A stretch of DNA of 12,660 nucleotides from Bacteroidales bacterium (GTDB lineage Bacteria; Bacteroidota; Bacteroidia; Bacteroidales; UBA12077): assembly GCA_030600865.1 (NCBI GenBank), contig JAUVUS010000022.1:1-12660 (forward strand), read 5' to 3'. The notes below the pieces were generated by a model. That model searched no databases and had not been told where the DNA came from. It worked only from the letters and a program-made list of their open reading frames with translations. Below, piece by piece: positions 1-7,937 of this stretch. The position numbers and the translations under genes are program-made. Within the stretch, counting starts at the first letter, position 1. The number at the start of each line of letters is the position of its first letter.

Positions 1-2193
1 GCTACAACGCCAATTGACAAAGAAGTGGCACAAGCCATGCAACCATATTTGGCAGATTATTTCGGTAATCCTTCAAGCTCTCACAGTGTTGGTATTGAAA
101 CAAAAAAGGCTGTTGAAAATGCACGAAAACAAGTTGCAAACCTGATTAATTGTAAACCACACGAAATTATTTTTACCAGCGGAGGATCAGAATCAAACAA
201 TTATGCCATTAAAGGAATCGCTTATGCTTACGAAAACAGGGGGAATCATATTATTACATCTACTATTGAGCATCCTGCGGTAGTTGAAGTTTGTAAATAC
301 CTCGAAAGAAAAGGATTTAAGATTTCTTATATTCCGGTTGATGAATATGGTGTAATCGATATTAAAAAGTTAGAAAAAACCATTACTAAACAGACCATCT
401 TAATTACAGTAATGCATGCAAATAATGAAATTGGCACAATTCAACCTATTTCGGAAATTGCAAAGATTGCACAAAAAAACAGCATCTATTTTCATACTGA
501 TGCAGCACAATCGGCAGGTAAATATCCTGTTGATGTAAAAGAACTTGGCGTTGATCTTATTTCTTTAGCCGGCCATAAATTGTATGCACCAAAGGGAATA
601 GGAGCACTTTATATTAAAGAAGGTGTTCAGTTAGAAAAGTTAATTCACGGTGCAGACCACGAGCAAAATAAAAGAGCCGGAACTGAAAACGTTTTAGAAA
701 TAGTTGGTTTAGGTAAAGCATGTGAAATTGCTCATAGATATTTATATCGTAACATAACACATATGCAATCGGTAAGGAATTTACTTTACAACAATTTAAA
801 AGAAAGTATTCCTAATTTAAAACTGAATGGTCATCCCGAACACAGATTACCAAATACCTTAAATATTAGTTTTCCAAATATTGAAGCCAACATTCTGTTA
901 AATGAATTGGAAAGCAAGGGTATTGCAGCTTCAGCTGGTGCTGCCTGTCATACCGATTCAATTGATGTTTCTCCTGTATTAACTGCTATAAAGCTGAATA
1001 CAGAATATGCAATGGGTACTATACGATTTTCTGTTGGTAAATATACTACCGAGCAAGAGATAAACAGGGCTTCAGAAATAATTACTGAAACAGTTAGTCA
1101 ATTTAATCAGGATGGAAAAGAAATCAAACATTCTCCTGATACAGATTTTTCTGATATTAAACTTACTAAATATACTCAGGGACTGGGTTGTGCTTGTAAG
1201 TTGAGACCACAAGAACTGGAAAAAATCTTGAAAGATATTCCTGTACACAATAATCCAAATATATTAATTGATACCAAAAATTCCGATGACGCCGCTGTTT
1301 ATAAGATAAATAATGAAACAGCATTGGTTCAAACAGTTGATTTTTTCACACCTGTTGTAGATAGACCTTATGATTTTGGAGCTATTGCGGCAGCAAATGC
1401 CCTTAGTGATATTTATGCTATGGGTGCAAAACCAATTTTTGCATTAAATATTGTTGGATTTCCTTCAACCAGGTTACCTATGGATGTTCTAAAACAAATA
1501 CTTAATGGAGCACAAGATAAAGCTGATGAGGCAGGTATCAGTATTTTGGGAGGACACTCTATTGATGATACTGAACCAAAGTTTGGAATGGTTGTAAGCG
1601 GAATAGCTCATCCCGATGAGATTTTAACAAATTCAAGGGCTAAGGAAGGTGATGCTATTATTTTAACAAAGCCCATAGGACTTGGAATAATAGCAACTGC
1701 CTTAAAGCGTGGTATGGTTAATAAAAACACCGAAAATTTTGCAATTAAAATTATGTCGGAATTGAATAAATATGCTGCAGAAATTATTAGAAAGTTTGAT
1801 ATTAATGCTTGCACAGATGTTACCGGATTTGGACTATTAGGACATTTAAGCGAAATTTCACTTGCAAGTAAGATGGATGTTGATATATTTTCACAACAAG
1901 TACCTGTAATTGAAGAAGCCTGGGAATTTGCAACAAGCAATATTATTCCGGGAGGATCAACAAATAATCTCAATCATTTCTCGAAATATATCGATTGGGA
2001 TACTAATCTTTCTGATATTGAAAAAATTATTTTATGCGATGCCCAAACATCAGGAGGATTGTTATTTACAATCCCAATGAGTCAGAAAGATAAAGTAATA
2101 AAACAGCTTAAAGAATCGGGAATTGAGTTTGCATCTCACATTGGTAATTGTGTATCGAAAGGAAATGGAGTAATAAGTGTTTTAAAAAAATAA
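1..2193 (+). CDS. selD: Selenocysteine lyase/NifS-like cysteine desulfurase fused to selenophosphate synthetase (SelD), 5' partial
   Basis: The frame is open from base 1, and the first residues (ATTPIDKEV) match the start region of NifS-type desulfurases, so only a few N-terminal residues are missing. The GTG at 25 is an internal Val, not a start. Residues are numbered from base 1. Domain 1 (about 1-370) is a fold-type I PLP enzyme: His91 in IEHPAV, Asp167 in HTDAAQSAGK, PLP lysine Lys193 in AGHKLYAPKG, and catalytic Cys316 in SAGAACHTD, a context closer to animal selenocysteine lyase than to IscS. Domain 2 (about 386-730) is a full-length SelD: Cys397 and Lys400 in GCACK, DDAAVY, GGHSID, TDVTGFGLLGHL, PGGSTNN and CDAQTSGG. 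SelD makes selenophosphate from selenide and ATP, for selenocysteine or selenouridine synthesis. The linker is about 15-20 polar residues and has no stop and no in-frame ATG, so this is a true single-chain fusion. The SelD active site uses TGT (Cys), not UGA. Domain assignment is very secure; lyase versus desulfurase preference is inferred. Confidence 0.95.
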   Translation, partial: ATTPIDKEVAQAMQPYLADYFGNPSSSHSVGIETKKAVENARKQVANLINCKPHEIIFTSGGSESNNYAIKGIAYAYENRGNHIITSTIEHPAVVEVCKYLERKGFKISYIPVDEYGVIDIKKLEKTITKQTILITVMHANNEIGTIQPISEIAKIAQKNSIYFHTDAAQSAGKYPVDVKELGVDLISLAGHKLYAPKGIGALYIKEGVQLEKLIHGADHEQNKRAGTENVLEIVGLGKACEIAHRYLYRNITHMQSVRNLLYNNLKESIPNLKLNGHPEHRLPNTLNISFPNIEANILLNELESKGIAASAGAACHTDSIDVSPVLTAIKLNTEYAMGTIRFSVGKYTTEQEINRASEIITETVSQFNQDGKEIKHSPDTDFSDIKLTKYTQGLGCACKLRPQELEKILKDIPVHNNPNILIDTKNSDDAAVYKINNETALVQTVDFFTPVVDRPYDFGAIAAANALSDIYAMGAKPIFALNIVGFPSTRLPMDVLKQILNGAQDKADEAGISILGGHSIDDTEPKFGMVVSGIAHPDEILTNSRAKEGDAIILTKPIGLGIIATALKRGMVNKNTENFAIKIMSELNKYAAEIIRKFDINACTDVTGFGLLGHLSEISLASKMDVDIFSQQVPVIEEAWEFATSNIIPGGSTNNLNHFSKYIDWDTNLSDIEKIILCDAQTSGGLLFTIPMSQKDKVIKQLKESGIEFASHIGNCVSKGNGVISVLKK

Positions 2194-2260
2194 AACTATA
2201 GTTTGAATAAAACATTTTAATATCTCTTGGCGTTTACTGTTAAATATTAATTCCACAAGA

Positions 2261-2758
2261 ATGAGAACTTTTAAATTAATAATATTTTTAATCTTTAGTT
2301 TTTTTGTCGTTGGTAATTCTTCAGCACAAAATAATATTCCTGAATTAAATAAAGAAATTGTTAAATACGTAAAATCGGTTAAAGGTAAAAAAGTTGACAG
2401 AGGCGAATGCTGGGATTTAGCAAATCAGGCTCTTATACGTGTTAACGCCGACTGGGATAAAGCATATATATATGGTAATATAGTTGATCCTGAAACAGAT
2501 CAAATATTTCCCGGAGATTTAATTCAATTCGAAAATGTGAAGGTTAAATATACTGAAGGAAATGCAACTTACACTGAATTTATGACTCATCATACTGCAA
2601 TTGTTTATAAAGTTATAAGTAAGGGCATTTTTGAAATCGCTCACCAAAATACAGGATCATCAGGAAAAAAAGTAGTTGTAGGTAAACTGAATTTAAATCA
2701 TGTTGTGAAAGGTGATATCTTTTTTTACCGGCCTACAAAGAAATTGGGAAATAACTAA
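2261..2758 (+). CDS. Small secreted papain-fold (NlpC/P60- or CHAP-like) protein
   Basis: 165 residues. Residues 1-22 form a signal peptide (hydrophobic run, then NSSAQ), so the protein is probably exported. The mature part has an ordered set resembling a papain-like catalytic triad: Cys50 in RGECWDLA, His111 in HHTAIV and Asn130 in AHQN, with a PGDLIQF strand between them (84-90) and a closing FFYRP strand. NlpC/P60 and CHAP enzymes of this layout cleave cell-wall peptides or amides. The GECWDLA...HHTAIV...QN pattern also recalls a cysteine-proteinase-like domain at the end of some eukaryotic proteins (Bbc1/Aim3 type), so the substrate is uncertain. It lies 67 bases after the selD fusion on the same strand, and nothing in it points to selenium. 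It ends 11 bases from the convergent TPR gene. The ATG start is supported by the signal peptide. I am sure it is a real gene and moderately sure of the fold. Confidence 0.8.
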   Translation: MRTFKLIIFLIFSFFVVGNSSAQNNIPELNKEIVKYVKSVKGKKVDRGECWDLANQALIRVNADWDKAYIYGNIVDPETDQIFPGDLIQFENVKVKYTEGNATYTEFMTHHTAIVYKVISKGIFEIAHQNTGSSGKKVVVGKLNLNHVVKGDIFFYRPTKKLGNN

Positions 2759-2769
2759 TAGAATTTCGA

Positions 2770-3969
2770 TTACTTACAATATTTTTCCAAATAAACTATC
2801 GCTTCATAACTTCCATAGCGCTTTCCTTTTTCCCAGTCGGAGCAAGCACCTTTTTTATCACCCAATTTTAATCGGGCAAATCCTTTTTTTGCATAAATAT
2901 CACCATTATAAGGTTCAATATCTAAATACATAGAATAATCCCGAATGGCATACTCGTATGTATTTGTTGCAGAATATATATCGCCTCTTAACTCGTAAAA
3001 ATCTTTATTTGATTTTATCTGCATTGATTGATTAATGGCTTTAAGTGCTTCAAAATAATCTTTATTTTTAAAATAAGATTTGCTGCTTAAATAAAGCACA
3101 TCAGGATTCTCGGGCAAAACTTTTAAAATGGAGTTAGTCAGATTAATAGCTTTATCAAAATTTTCAGTTTTAAATAATAAATCTGCTTTTATGATGTAAC
3201 TATCAATTTCGTATGGATCTATCCTTGTTAACTTATTAATATCCTGTAAAGCAGCATTGTATTTGTTTATTTCTTTATTTAAAGTAACTCTTTGTTTTAG
3301 ATATTCAGATCTGGATTTTTTCAGCTCTATAGCCGAATTAATTGATTGTAATGCACCTTGCAGGTCTCCTTCAAAATACGCAATTCTACTTTTTAAATAA
3401 TGTGCCTGAGCAATATTATTGTTTCTGGATAATATTTCATTAACAACAAATAATGCCTGAGTATATTTATTATTCTGAATTAATCGCTCAACCTGGTAAA
3501 TCTGTTTTTCGGTTTGAGAATAAAAATTTGCTGACAAAATATATTGATCTAATCCTAAATTATATATACCGGCAAATTCAATATTATTCATTAAATCAAA
3601 TAGAGAAATTTTATATTTTGATCTAAGATTCTCTTCCAAAGCAATTTTTGCATTTTCCGAATCACTTATGCTCAAAAAGATTTTCACTTTATACTCACTT
3701 GAATAAAACTGCTTTATCTTATCAAGTTCGTTACAATACTCTAAAGCCTTTTGATAATTACCCAGTTCATAAAATGCCTCAACTTTTGCTAAATAAAACT
3801 CCGGATCCGGATTTTCAGAAATTAATATATCAAGTGAATCAACTGCTTTAGAATAATTACCTTGTTTAATATCAACAAAGGTTTGCAATTCTCTTATCCT
3901 GATATTCTGTGAAAAGAGAATCCCGGGAAATAGTATTATGATTAAAATATATACAAACCGGATGCTCAT
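2770..3969 (-). CDS. Secreted tetratricopeptide-repeat protein
   Basis: 399 residues. A signal peptide covers about residues 1-20 (hydrophobic run ending LFSQ). The rest is almost wholly helical TPR-type repeats: early ones around NYSKAVDSL and NYQKALEYC, later ones around DLQGALQSI, KYNAALQDI, NFDKAINLT, DYFEALKAI and TYEYAIRDY, each followed by a proline-containing turn such as IDPYEID or LPENPDV. The last unit, LGDKKGACSDWEKGKRYGS, with a final Cys-Lys, is the usual C-terminal cap of Bacteroidetes periplasmic TPR proteins. Such proteins act as protein-binding scaffolds and no enzymatic motif is seen, so its partner is unknown. It is the last gene of a leftward group after the T9SS surface protein, but the 123-base spacer with tandem repeats may separate their transcription. 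The ATG start is fixed by the signal peptide. Confidence 0.88.
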   Translation of the reverse strand: MSIRFVYILIIILFPGILFSQNIRIRELQTFVDIKQGNYSKAVDSLDILISENPDPEFYLAKVEAFYELGNYQKALEYCNELDKIKQFYSSEYKVKIFLSISDSENAKIALEENLRSKYKISLFDLMNNIEFAGIYNLGLDQYILSANFYSQTEKQIYQVERLIQNNKYTQALFVVNEILSRNNNIAQAHYLKSRIAYFEGDLQGALQSINSAIELKKSRSEYLKQRVTLNKEINKYNAALQDINKLTRIDPYEIDSYIIKADLLFKTENFDKAINLTNSILKVLPENPDVLYLSSKSYFKNKDYFEALKAINQSMQIKSNKDFYELRGDIYSATNTYEYAIRDYSMYLDIEPYNGDIYAKKGFARLKLGDKKGACSDWEKGKRYGSYEAIVYLEKYCK

Positions 3970-3982
3970 TATTTATTATTTG

Positions 3983-4026
3983 ATTAGTTTATTAGTTTAC
4001 TGGTAAACATTGAACATTGAACATTG
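3983..4026. repeat. Short-period tandem repeats in the spacer (8-mer x2, 7-mer x3)
   Basis: ATTAGTTT occurs twice in tandem (3983-3990 and 3991-3998). It is followed by a perfect inverted repeat GTTTAC-TG-GTAAAC (3995-4008), then three perfect copies of AACATTG (4006-4026). All of this lies in the spacer upstream of the leftward TPR gene, so it would fall in that gene's promoter or leader. What is seen is the repetition; any regulatory or mobile role is unknown. Confidence 0.85.
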
Positions 4027-4083
4027 AATTTTTAACTATATTTCCTTTTCTGTCATAATCATTTACGCATTCAATCATTTTAT

Positions 4084-4104
4084 CATTACTCATTACTCAT
4101 TACT
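4084..4104. repeat. 7-mer tandem repeat x3 across a stop codon
   Basis: There are three perfect tandem copies of CATTACT (4084-4090, 4091-4097, 4098-4104). The repeat overlaps the end of the leftward T9SS protein gene: the stop codon (4093-4095) and the last three codons (Ser-Asn-Glu) are made of repeat sequence. On the coding strand the unit reads AGTAATG. Gain or loss of a copy would shift the last codons of that protein. Confidence 0.85.
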
Positions 4105-6705
4105 AAATTCCCCACCTGATTTTCCGGTATAAATATGAATAAAGCCTACTATGTTTCTTAATTCAAGACCTGACATACGAGGTTCCCACACATCACAAAT
4201 ATAATAATATACACCTGCAGAAACTGTCTTATTTGAATTTTGAGTTTTTCCATCCCATTCAATTAAGGGATTAGTTGTTTGAAATACTAATTCTCCCCAT
4301 CGATTAAAGATTTTCATATCAACCTTTTTAACATAATTTAAAGGATTATCAGCAATATATATATCATTTATTTCATCTCCATTCGGAGTAAAAACATTAG
4401 GCAATTCATAATAGGAACAATTATCAACACATTTAACATAAGACAACTCACTTTCGTTATTAAACGAATCTACCGCCGCAACAGCATAACATGCTCCCAT
4501 TGATTCTTCAGGAAAGTGCTCAAATCGTGTATTTTCTGCTCCCCAAATTCTTAAGATAGAGTCTAATTCCATATCCGAACTATTTGTATAATAAATTTTA
4601 TATGCAATAACATCATCAGCACAGGTAAGGTTTGGATTATTCCATGTTAGTATGTTTTTCAAACTATCACATGATGATCTTACATTAAGTGAAGGCGGAC
4701 ATGGTCGCTGGTAATCTTCAGGTATCTGGCAATTTTCGTGCGACCAGTTAATTGTTGGATATTCTACAGTATCAATTTTATAAACACCTATACTTTTTAC
4801 TTTATAACAATATGTATTTCCATTTTTTAAGTTATTATCCGTATATATTCTATTTGTTGTATAAGCAATAGAATCAAACTGAGTTGTAGCATTATTTAAT
4901 CGGTAAATCACATATTCATTATCAAGCCAGGCTGTATTTTTCTTAATATTTATTTCTACCAAATTATCAGCTGGACTTAAATCAAGAAAAATTGAAGATG
5001 CAAGTTGAGGAATACCTATTCTAAAACGATCTCCGGGAGTATCATTATATAATGCTATTTCGTATGAGTATTGCGTTTCTGCGGTATTTAATCCCGAATC
5101 ATAAAATGTTGTATCATCTAATCCTGCAATTGAATCTATTCTTTTTAGTCGCATACCAAACTCATCATCAGACCTGTAAATAATATACTTGAAAGGGCCA
5201 ACAGCTCCCGGCACAGTATCCAAACGGCTTGGTTTTGCCCAACGAACCATTATTTCTCCAATTGATAAATCAGTATTTAAGACACTTACGTTGGTAATAG
5301 TAGGGAATCCTGAAGCCAGCGATGCACATTGTTCTTCTGATGGAAAACTTTGAGCTCCATCGGCATATTCTGCAACAATTCTGTAACAATAATCAAAACC
5401 CTGAACTAATCCTTCGCCATTGTCATTATCAACAAAAGCTGTATCTGTTGTCTCACCAACAAATTCGTATCCCGAATCTTCGGGCAAACCGGTTGTACAA
5501 CTATCATGAACGTAATTTAAAGAACCTATTTTTCTGTAAATAAGATATTTTGCAGGATTACAATCCGGAGCTTCCCAGTTTAAACGAATAAAAGCATTTC
5601 CGGGTTCAGTAACTAAACCATAAGGAGCTGGTCCAATTACTTTAACTAATAATCTCTCTATACCAACCAAATTTACATCCGAATGGTCATCCTTTGCAGA
5701 AATAATAACCATATATGGCTCTTTTCTGATATGGTTACAATGTGTAATCCAGTTAAATATTGAAACTGTCTCACCCGGGACACTTGAAACTTCTTCAATT
5801 GTTGCAGGATTTGTTTCAAACAAAAAAGGTCCGCCTGTTGCGGTATGTTCAATATTATCTAAATCAATATCGGTACTTCGAATAATAACATTTGCTGTAT
5901 CGCCAACTAAAACGCAAATTTCTCCTATTGAATCTATTTCCGGAGGATGATTTTCTGATACATAAACATCAATCTGCATATCCCGTGTAATAGATCCCAT
6001 TTTTACCCCGGTTCTCCATTCATCAATCAGAATTGCTAAATTAAACTTCCCGGTATCGGGCGGGGCATCCCAAATCAAATCACCTGTAATCTCATTAATG
6101 CCAATAGATGTGGTTGCAGGCGGCAAGGTGTAACCACTTATTGGTTCTCCATTCTCTCCCGTACAGATTGTTAATGAGTATGCCAAACTATCACCATCAA
6201 TATCATAAGCACCCGGATTATGAATAAAAATTCGGTATTGTGCCGCTTGATTTATCGGTGGATTCAATAATATTGGAGCATTATTAGGACCCATCTCAGG
6301 GTTCACAAATATTGTTGTTTGAACAGAAAATACGGTATTTACAGAGTTTGGAATATTTTCAACACCAAAGTTCCTGTTCGGATCTTGAACCAAAACAACA
6401 TAAATTCCCGGACCCGGGAAAGTATGTCGGGCAATATACCTGTTTCGTCGATAAAAATCAGGTAATTCTAATAAATCATGTCTTGGTACTGTAGTAAATG
6501 TACCATCACCCCACTCTACTTCAAGCTCCTTCCTGTCGACATTACTCAATGTATAAGTATATGTTGTTACCGTAATTTCATACGTTAACTCTGAAATTTG
6601 TGTGTATGTAATTTCTCCTGCCCTGTTGTGTGTGGCATATAAATCTGACGAACCCACAAAAAGCAGAATAAGAACTATAAATATTTTTAATTTGCTAAAA
6701 ATCAT
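4093..6705 (-). CDS. Large T9SS type B-sorted surface protein with fibronectin-III-like modules (gliding motility-associated C-terminal domain)
   Basis: 870 residues from the ATG at 6703-6705; a TTG one codon upstream is less likely. A signal peptide is followed by an N-terminal PKD-like module (HNRAGEITY, then VEWGDGT) and a second module with DPNRN, NNAP and DIDGDSLAY motifs common in large Bacteroidetes surface proteins. About four fibronectin-III-like modules follow (roughly 360-760), each with a YLIYR/YIIYR/YVIYR/YKIYY strand and a YCYRI/YCYKV-type strand. The last ~100 residues are the type B sorting domain: PNVFTPNGDEINDIY, IFNRWGELVF, WDGK and SAGVYYYICD. This domain routes proteins through the type IX system to the cell surface or outside. 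No catalytic domain is visible, so an adhesin or structural role is likely. The end GKSGGEFSNE is made partly of a heptanucleotide repeat. It overlaps the DUF6702 gene by 11 bases, so the two are probably co-transcribed. Confidence 0.92.
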   Translation of the reverse strand: MIFSKLKIFIVLILLFVGSSDLYATHNRAGEITYTQISELTYEITVTTYTYTLSNVDRKELEVEWGDGTFTTVPRHDLLELPDFYRRNRYIARHTFPGPGIYVVLVQDPNRNFGVENIPNSVNTVFSVQTTIFVNPEMGPNNAPILLNPPINQAAQYRIFIHNPGAYDIDGDSLAYSLTICTGENGEPISGYTLPPATTSIGINEITGDLIWDAPPDTGKFNLAILIDEWRTGVKMGSITRDMQIDVYVSENHPPEIDSIGEICVLVGDTANVIIRSTDIDLDNIEHTATGGPFLFETNPATIEEVSSVPGETVSIFNWITHCNHIRKEPYMVIISAKDDHSDVNLVGIERLLVKVIGPAPYGLVTEPGNAFIRLNWEAPDCNPAKYLIYRKIGSLNYVHDSCTTGLPEDSGYEFVGETTDTAFVDNDNGEGLVQGFDYCYRIVAEYADGAQSFPSEEQCASLASGFPTITNVSVLNTDLSIGEIMVRWAKPSRLDTVPGAVGPFKYIIYRSDDEFGMRLKRIDSIAGLDDTTFYDSGLNTAETQYSYEIALYNDTPGDRFRIGIPQLASSIFLDLSPADNLVEINIKKNTAWLDNEYVIYRLNNATTQFDSIAYTTNRIYTDNNLKNGNTYCYKVKSIGVYKIDTVEYPTINWSHENCQIPEDYQRPCPPSLNVRSSCDSLKNILTWNNPNLTCADDVIAYKIYYTNSSDMELDSILRIWGAENTRFEHFPEESMGACYAVAAVDSFNNESELSYVKCVDNCSYYELPNVFTPNGDEINDIYIADNPLNYVKKVDMKIFNRWGELVFQTTNPLIEWDGKTQNSNKTVSAGVYYYICDVWEPRMSGLELRNIVGFIHIYTGKSGGEFSNE

Positions 6706-7201
6706 CAAATTCTATTATTTGTTTTGATTGTTTTAAGTTAAACTGATAACCCTTTTCTTTTTCTCCATATTTCAAAATTAGCAAGTTTTTTTGATCAAAA
6801 TATAAATCTAAAAGTATGGTATTTGAAATTTTCAAAGATTTTAGTTCATTTTCGATCGAAGCTTCATAATGAAACCAAATGGCTTCTTGATTTTTCTTTA
6901 TTCCTATATAATTAATTATTTTATTCTCGCCCCCTTCTTCAGTGATTTTAAAATGACTCGAAAAATATTTATCTATTTTTTTTTGATATTTACTATAATT
7001 CTCTTCATTATCAAAATCAATATTTATCTGGTATAAATGTGCAAATAATAATTGAAAATCATCTTTAAAAACTTTAAATGATAATGAAATTTTATTTTGC
7101 TCCGGTAAATAATCCATATTTATTATTGATACATGAACCGGATGCATCAAATTAAAAATGCTCATAAGAAAAATAAAAACACTATTTATCCATAAATTCA
7201 T
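6695..7201 (-). CDS. DUF6702 family exported protein
   Basis: 168 residues. A hydrophobic N-terminus (about 1-19) looks like a signal peptide and is followed directly by HPVHVS (20-25) and the strand pattern ISLSFKVFKDDF. These are the signature of DUF6702, a family almost restricted to Bacteroidetes; its biochemical role is unknown to me. The His20/His23 pair just after the signal peptide could bind a metal, but that is inference. The gene is divergent from a HupE/UreJ-type membrane protein across a 54-base gap, a neighbourhood I recall for this family and which suggests a shared role in the envelope. Its 3' end (TAG at 6695-6697) overlaps the start of the T9SS surface protein by 11 bases, suggesting translational coupling. 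The start ATG at 7199-7201 is supported by the signal sequence. Confidence 0.82.
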   Translation of the reverse strand: MNLWINSVFIFLMSIFNLMHPVHVSIINMDYLPEQNKISLSFKVFKDDFQLLFAHLYQINIDFDNEENYSKYQKKIDKYFSSHFKITEEGGENKIINYIGIKKNQEAIWFHYEASIENELKSLKISNTILLDLYFDQKNLLILKYGEKEKGYQFNLKQSKQIIEFDDF

Positions 7202-7243
7202 AAGCTAAAATTACTATTTTTTTATTTCTTTGATAATAATTAT

Positions 7244-7249
7244 AGGAAA
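7244..7249 (+). promoter_or_regulatory. Shine-Dalgarno-like site for the HupE-type gene
   Basis: AGGAAA lies six bases before the ATG at 7256. It stands out because the other starts in this window lack a clear purine-rich site, as is common in Bacteroidetes. It supports the chosen start codon. Confidence 0.4.
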
Positions 7250-7255
7250 ACAACT

Positions 7256-7840
7256 ATGTCAATTTTTTATTTGTATTTTCAATTAGGCATTTCGCATATC
7301 ACAGATATTCAGGGGTATGATCATATATTATTTTTATTAACCCTTTGCGCAGTTTATTCTATAAAACAATGGAAAAATGTTTTGGTTTTAGTAACTGCCT
7401 TTACTATAGGGCATTGTACAACATTAGTATTAGCCACATCAAATTTAATAAACATTTCATCGACAGTAATTGAATTTCTCATTCCTGTAACAATATTAGT
7501 AACAGCAATTGTAAACATTGTTCAGAAAAATGATTATGTAACACCTAAATTACATACAATCAAATATGCGGTTGCCCTGTTTTTTGGATTAATTCATGGT
7601 TTAGGTTTTTCCAATTATTTAAAGAGTTTATTAGGAATGGAATCTAATATTATAAAACCTCTTTTTGCTTTCAATATCGGGATCGAATTAGGTCAAATAA
7701 TTATTGTTCTCATCATTTTTAGTATCACTGGTTTATTAACAAATTTTCTAAATTTTAATAAGCGTGAATGGAGTATGGTATTATCAGGCGTAGGATTGGG
7801 AGTATCAATAATTTTAATTATAGAACGATTTCCTTTTTAA
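7256..7840 (+). CDS. HupE/UreJ-family integral membrane protein (putative metal transporter)
   Basis: 194 residues with about six hydrophobic membrane spans. Family motifs are all present: His14 and GYDHILF (20-26, His23), TAFTIGH (47-53, His53), GLIHGLGFS (111-119, His114) and FNIGIELGQ (139-147, Glu144 and Gln147). HupE of rhizobia takes up nickel for hydrogenase and UreJ is linked to urease; in Bacteroidetes, where neither enzyme is seen nearby, the metal or substrate is not known. The conserved His and Glu residues in membrane segments are the expected metal ligands. The start is the ATG preceded by a rare good Shine-Dalgarno-like AGGAAA (7244-7249), seven bases upstream. The divergent DUF6702 gene is the likely functional partner. 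No accessory domain is present, and the length is normal for the short HupE form. Confidence 0.9.
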   Translation: MSIFYLYFQLGISHITDIQGYDHILFLLTLCAVYSIKQWKNVLVLVTAFTIGHCTTLVLATSNLINISSTVIEFLIPVTILVTAIVNIVQKNDYVTPKLHTIKYAVALFFGLIHGLGFSNYLKSLLGMESNIIKPLFAFNIGIELGQIIIVLIIFSITGLLTNFLNFNKREWSMVLSGVGLGVSIILIIERFPF

Positions 7841-7875
7841 CAGCCTTTATGTTGATCTAAATCATTGAAATATAC

Positions 7876-7905
7876 TTGGAAACTTGATTAATATTAGTTA
7901 TTTTG
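7876..7905 (+). promoter_or_regulatory. Candidate Bacteroidetes-type promoter for the caspase-like gene
   Basis: TTG (7876-7878) and TATTTTG (7899-7905) are separated by 20 bases, similar to the Bacteroides -33/-7 pattern (TTTG and TAnnTTTG) but one base short in the second box. It lies about 32 bases upstream of the ATG at 7938. If used, it would rule out the upstream TTG at 7884 as a start. This is a weak, pattern-based call. Confidence 0.25.
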
Positions 7906-7937
7906 GGGATTCGATTACTCAATCTATTTTACCAGTT

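Noticed and set aside
25..27. GTG as the start of the lyase-SelD fusion
   Set aside because: The frame is open to base 1, and the residues before it (ATTPIDKE) match the conserved start of NifS-type enzymes.
1189..1200. Selenocysteine (UGA) in the SelD active site
   Set aside because: The catalytic codon is TGT (Cys397), so no recoding is needed.
2213..2254. Terminator hairpin after the selD fusion
   Set aside because: Only weak AT-only arms (TTAATAT/ATATTAA) with a loop of over 20 bases; not convincing.
2712..2933. 73-codon plus-strand ORF in the convergent junction
   Set aside because: It overlaps the ends of two well-supported genes in other frames and has no recognisable features.
7884..7937. 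Upstream TTG start for the caspase-like protein
   Set aside because: It would put 18 unhydrophobic residues before a good signal peptide that starts at the ATG at 7938.
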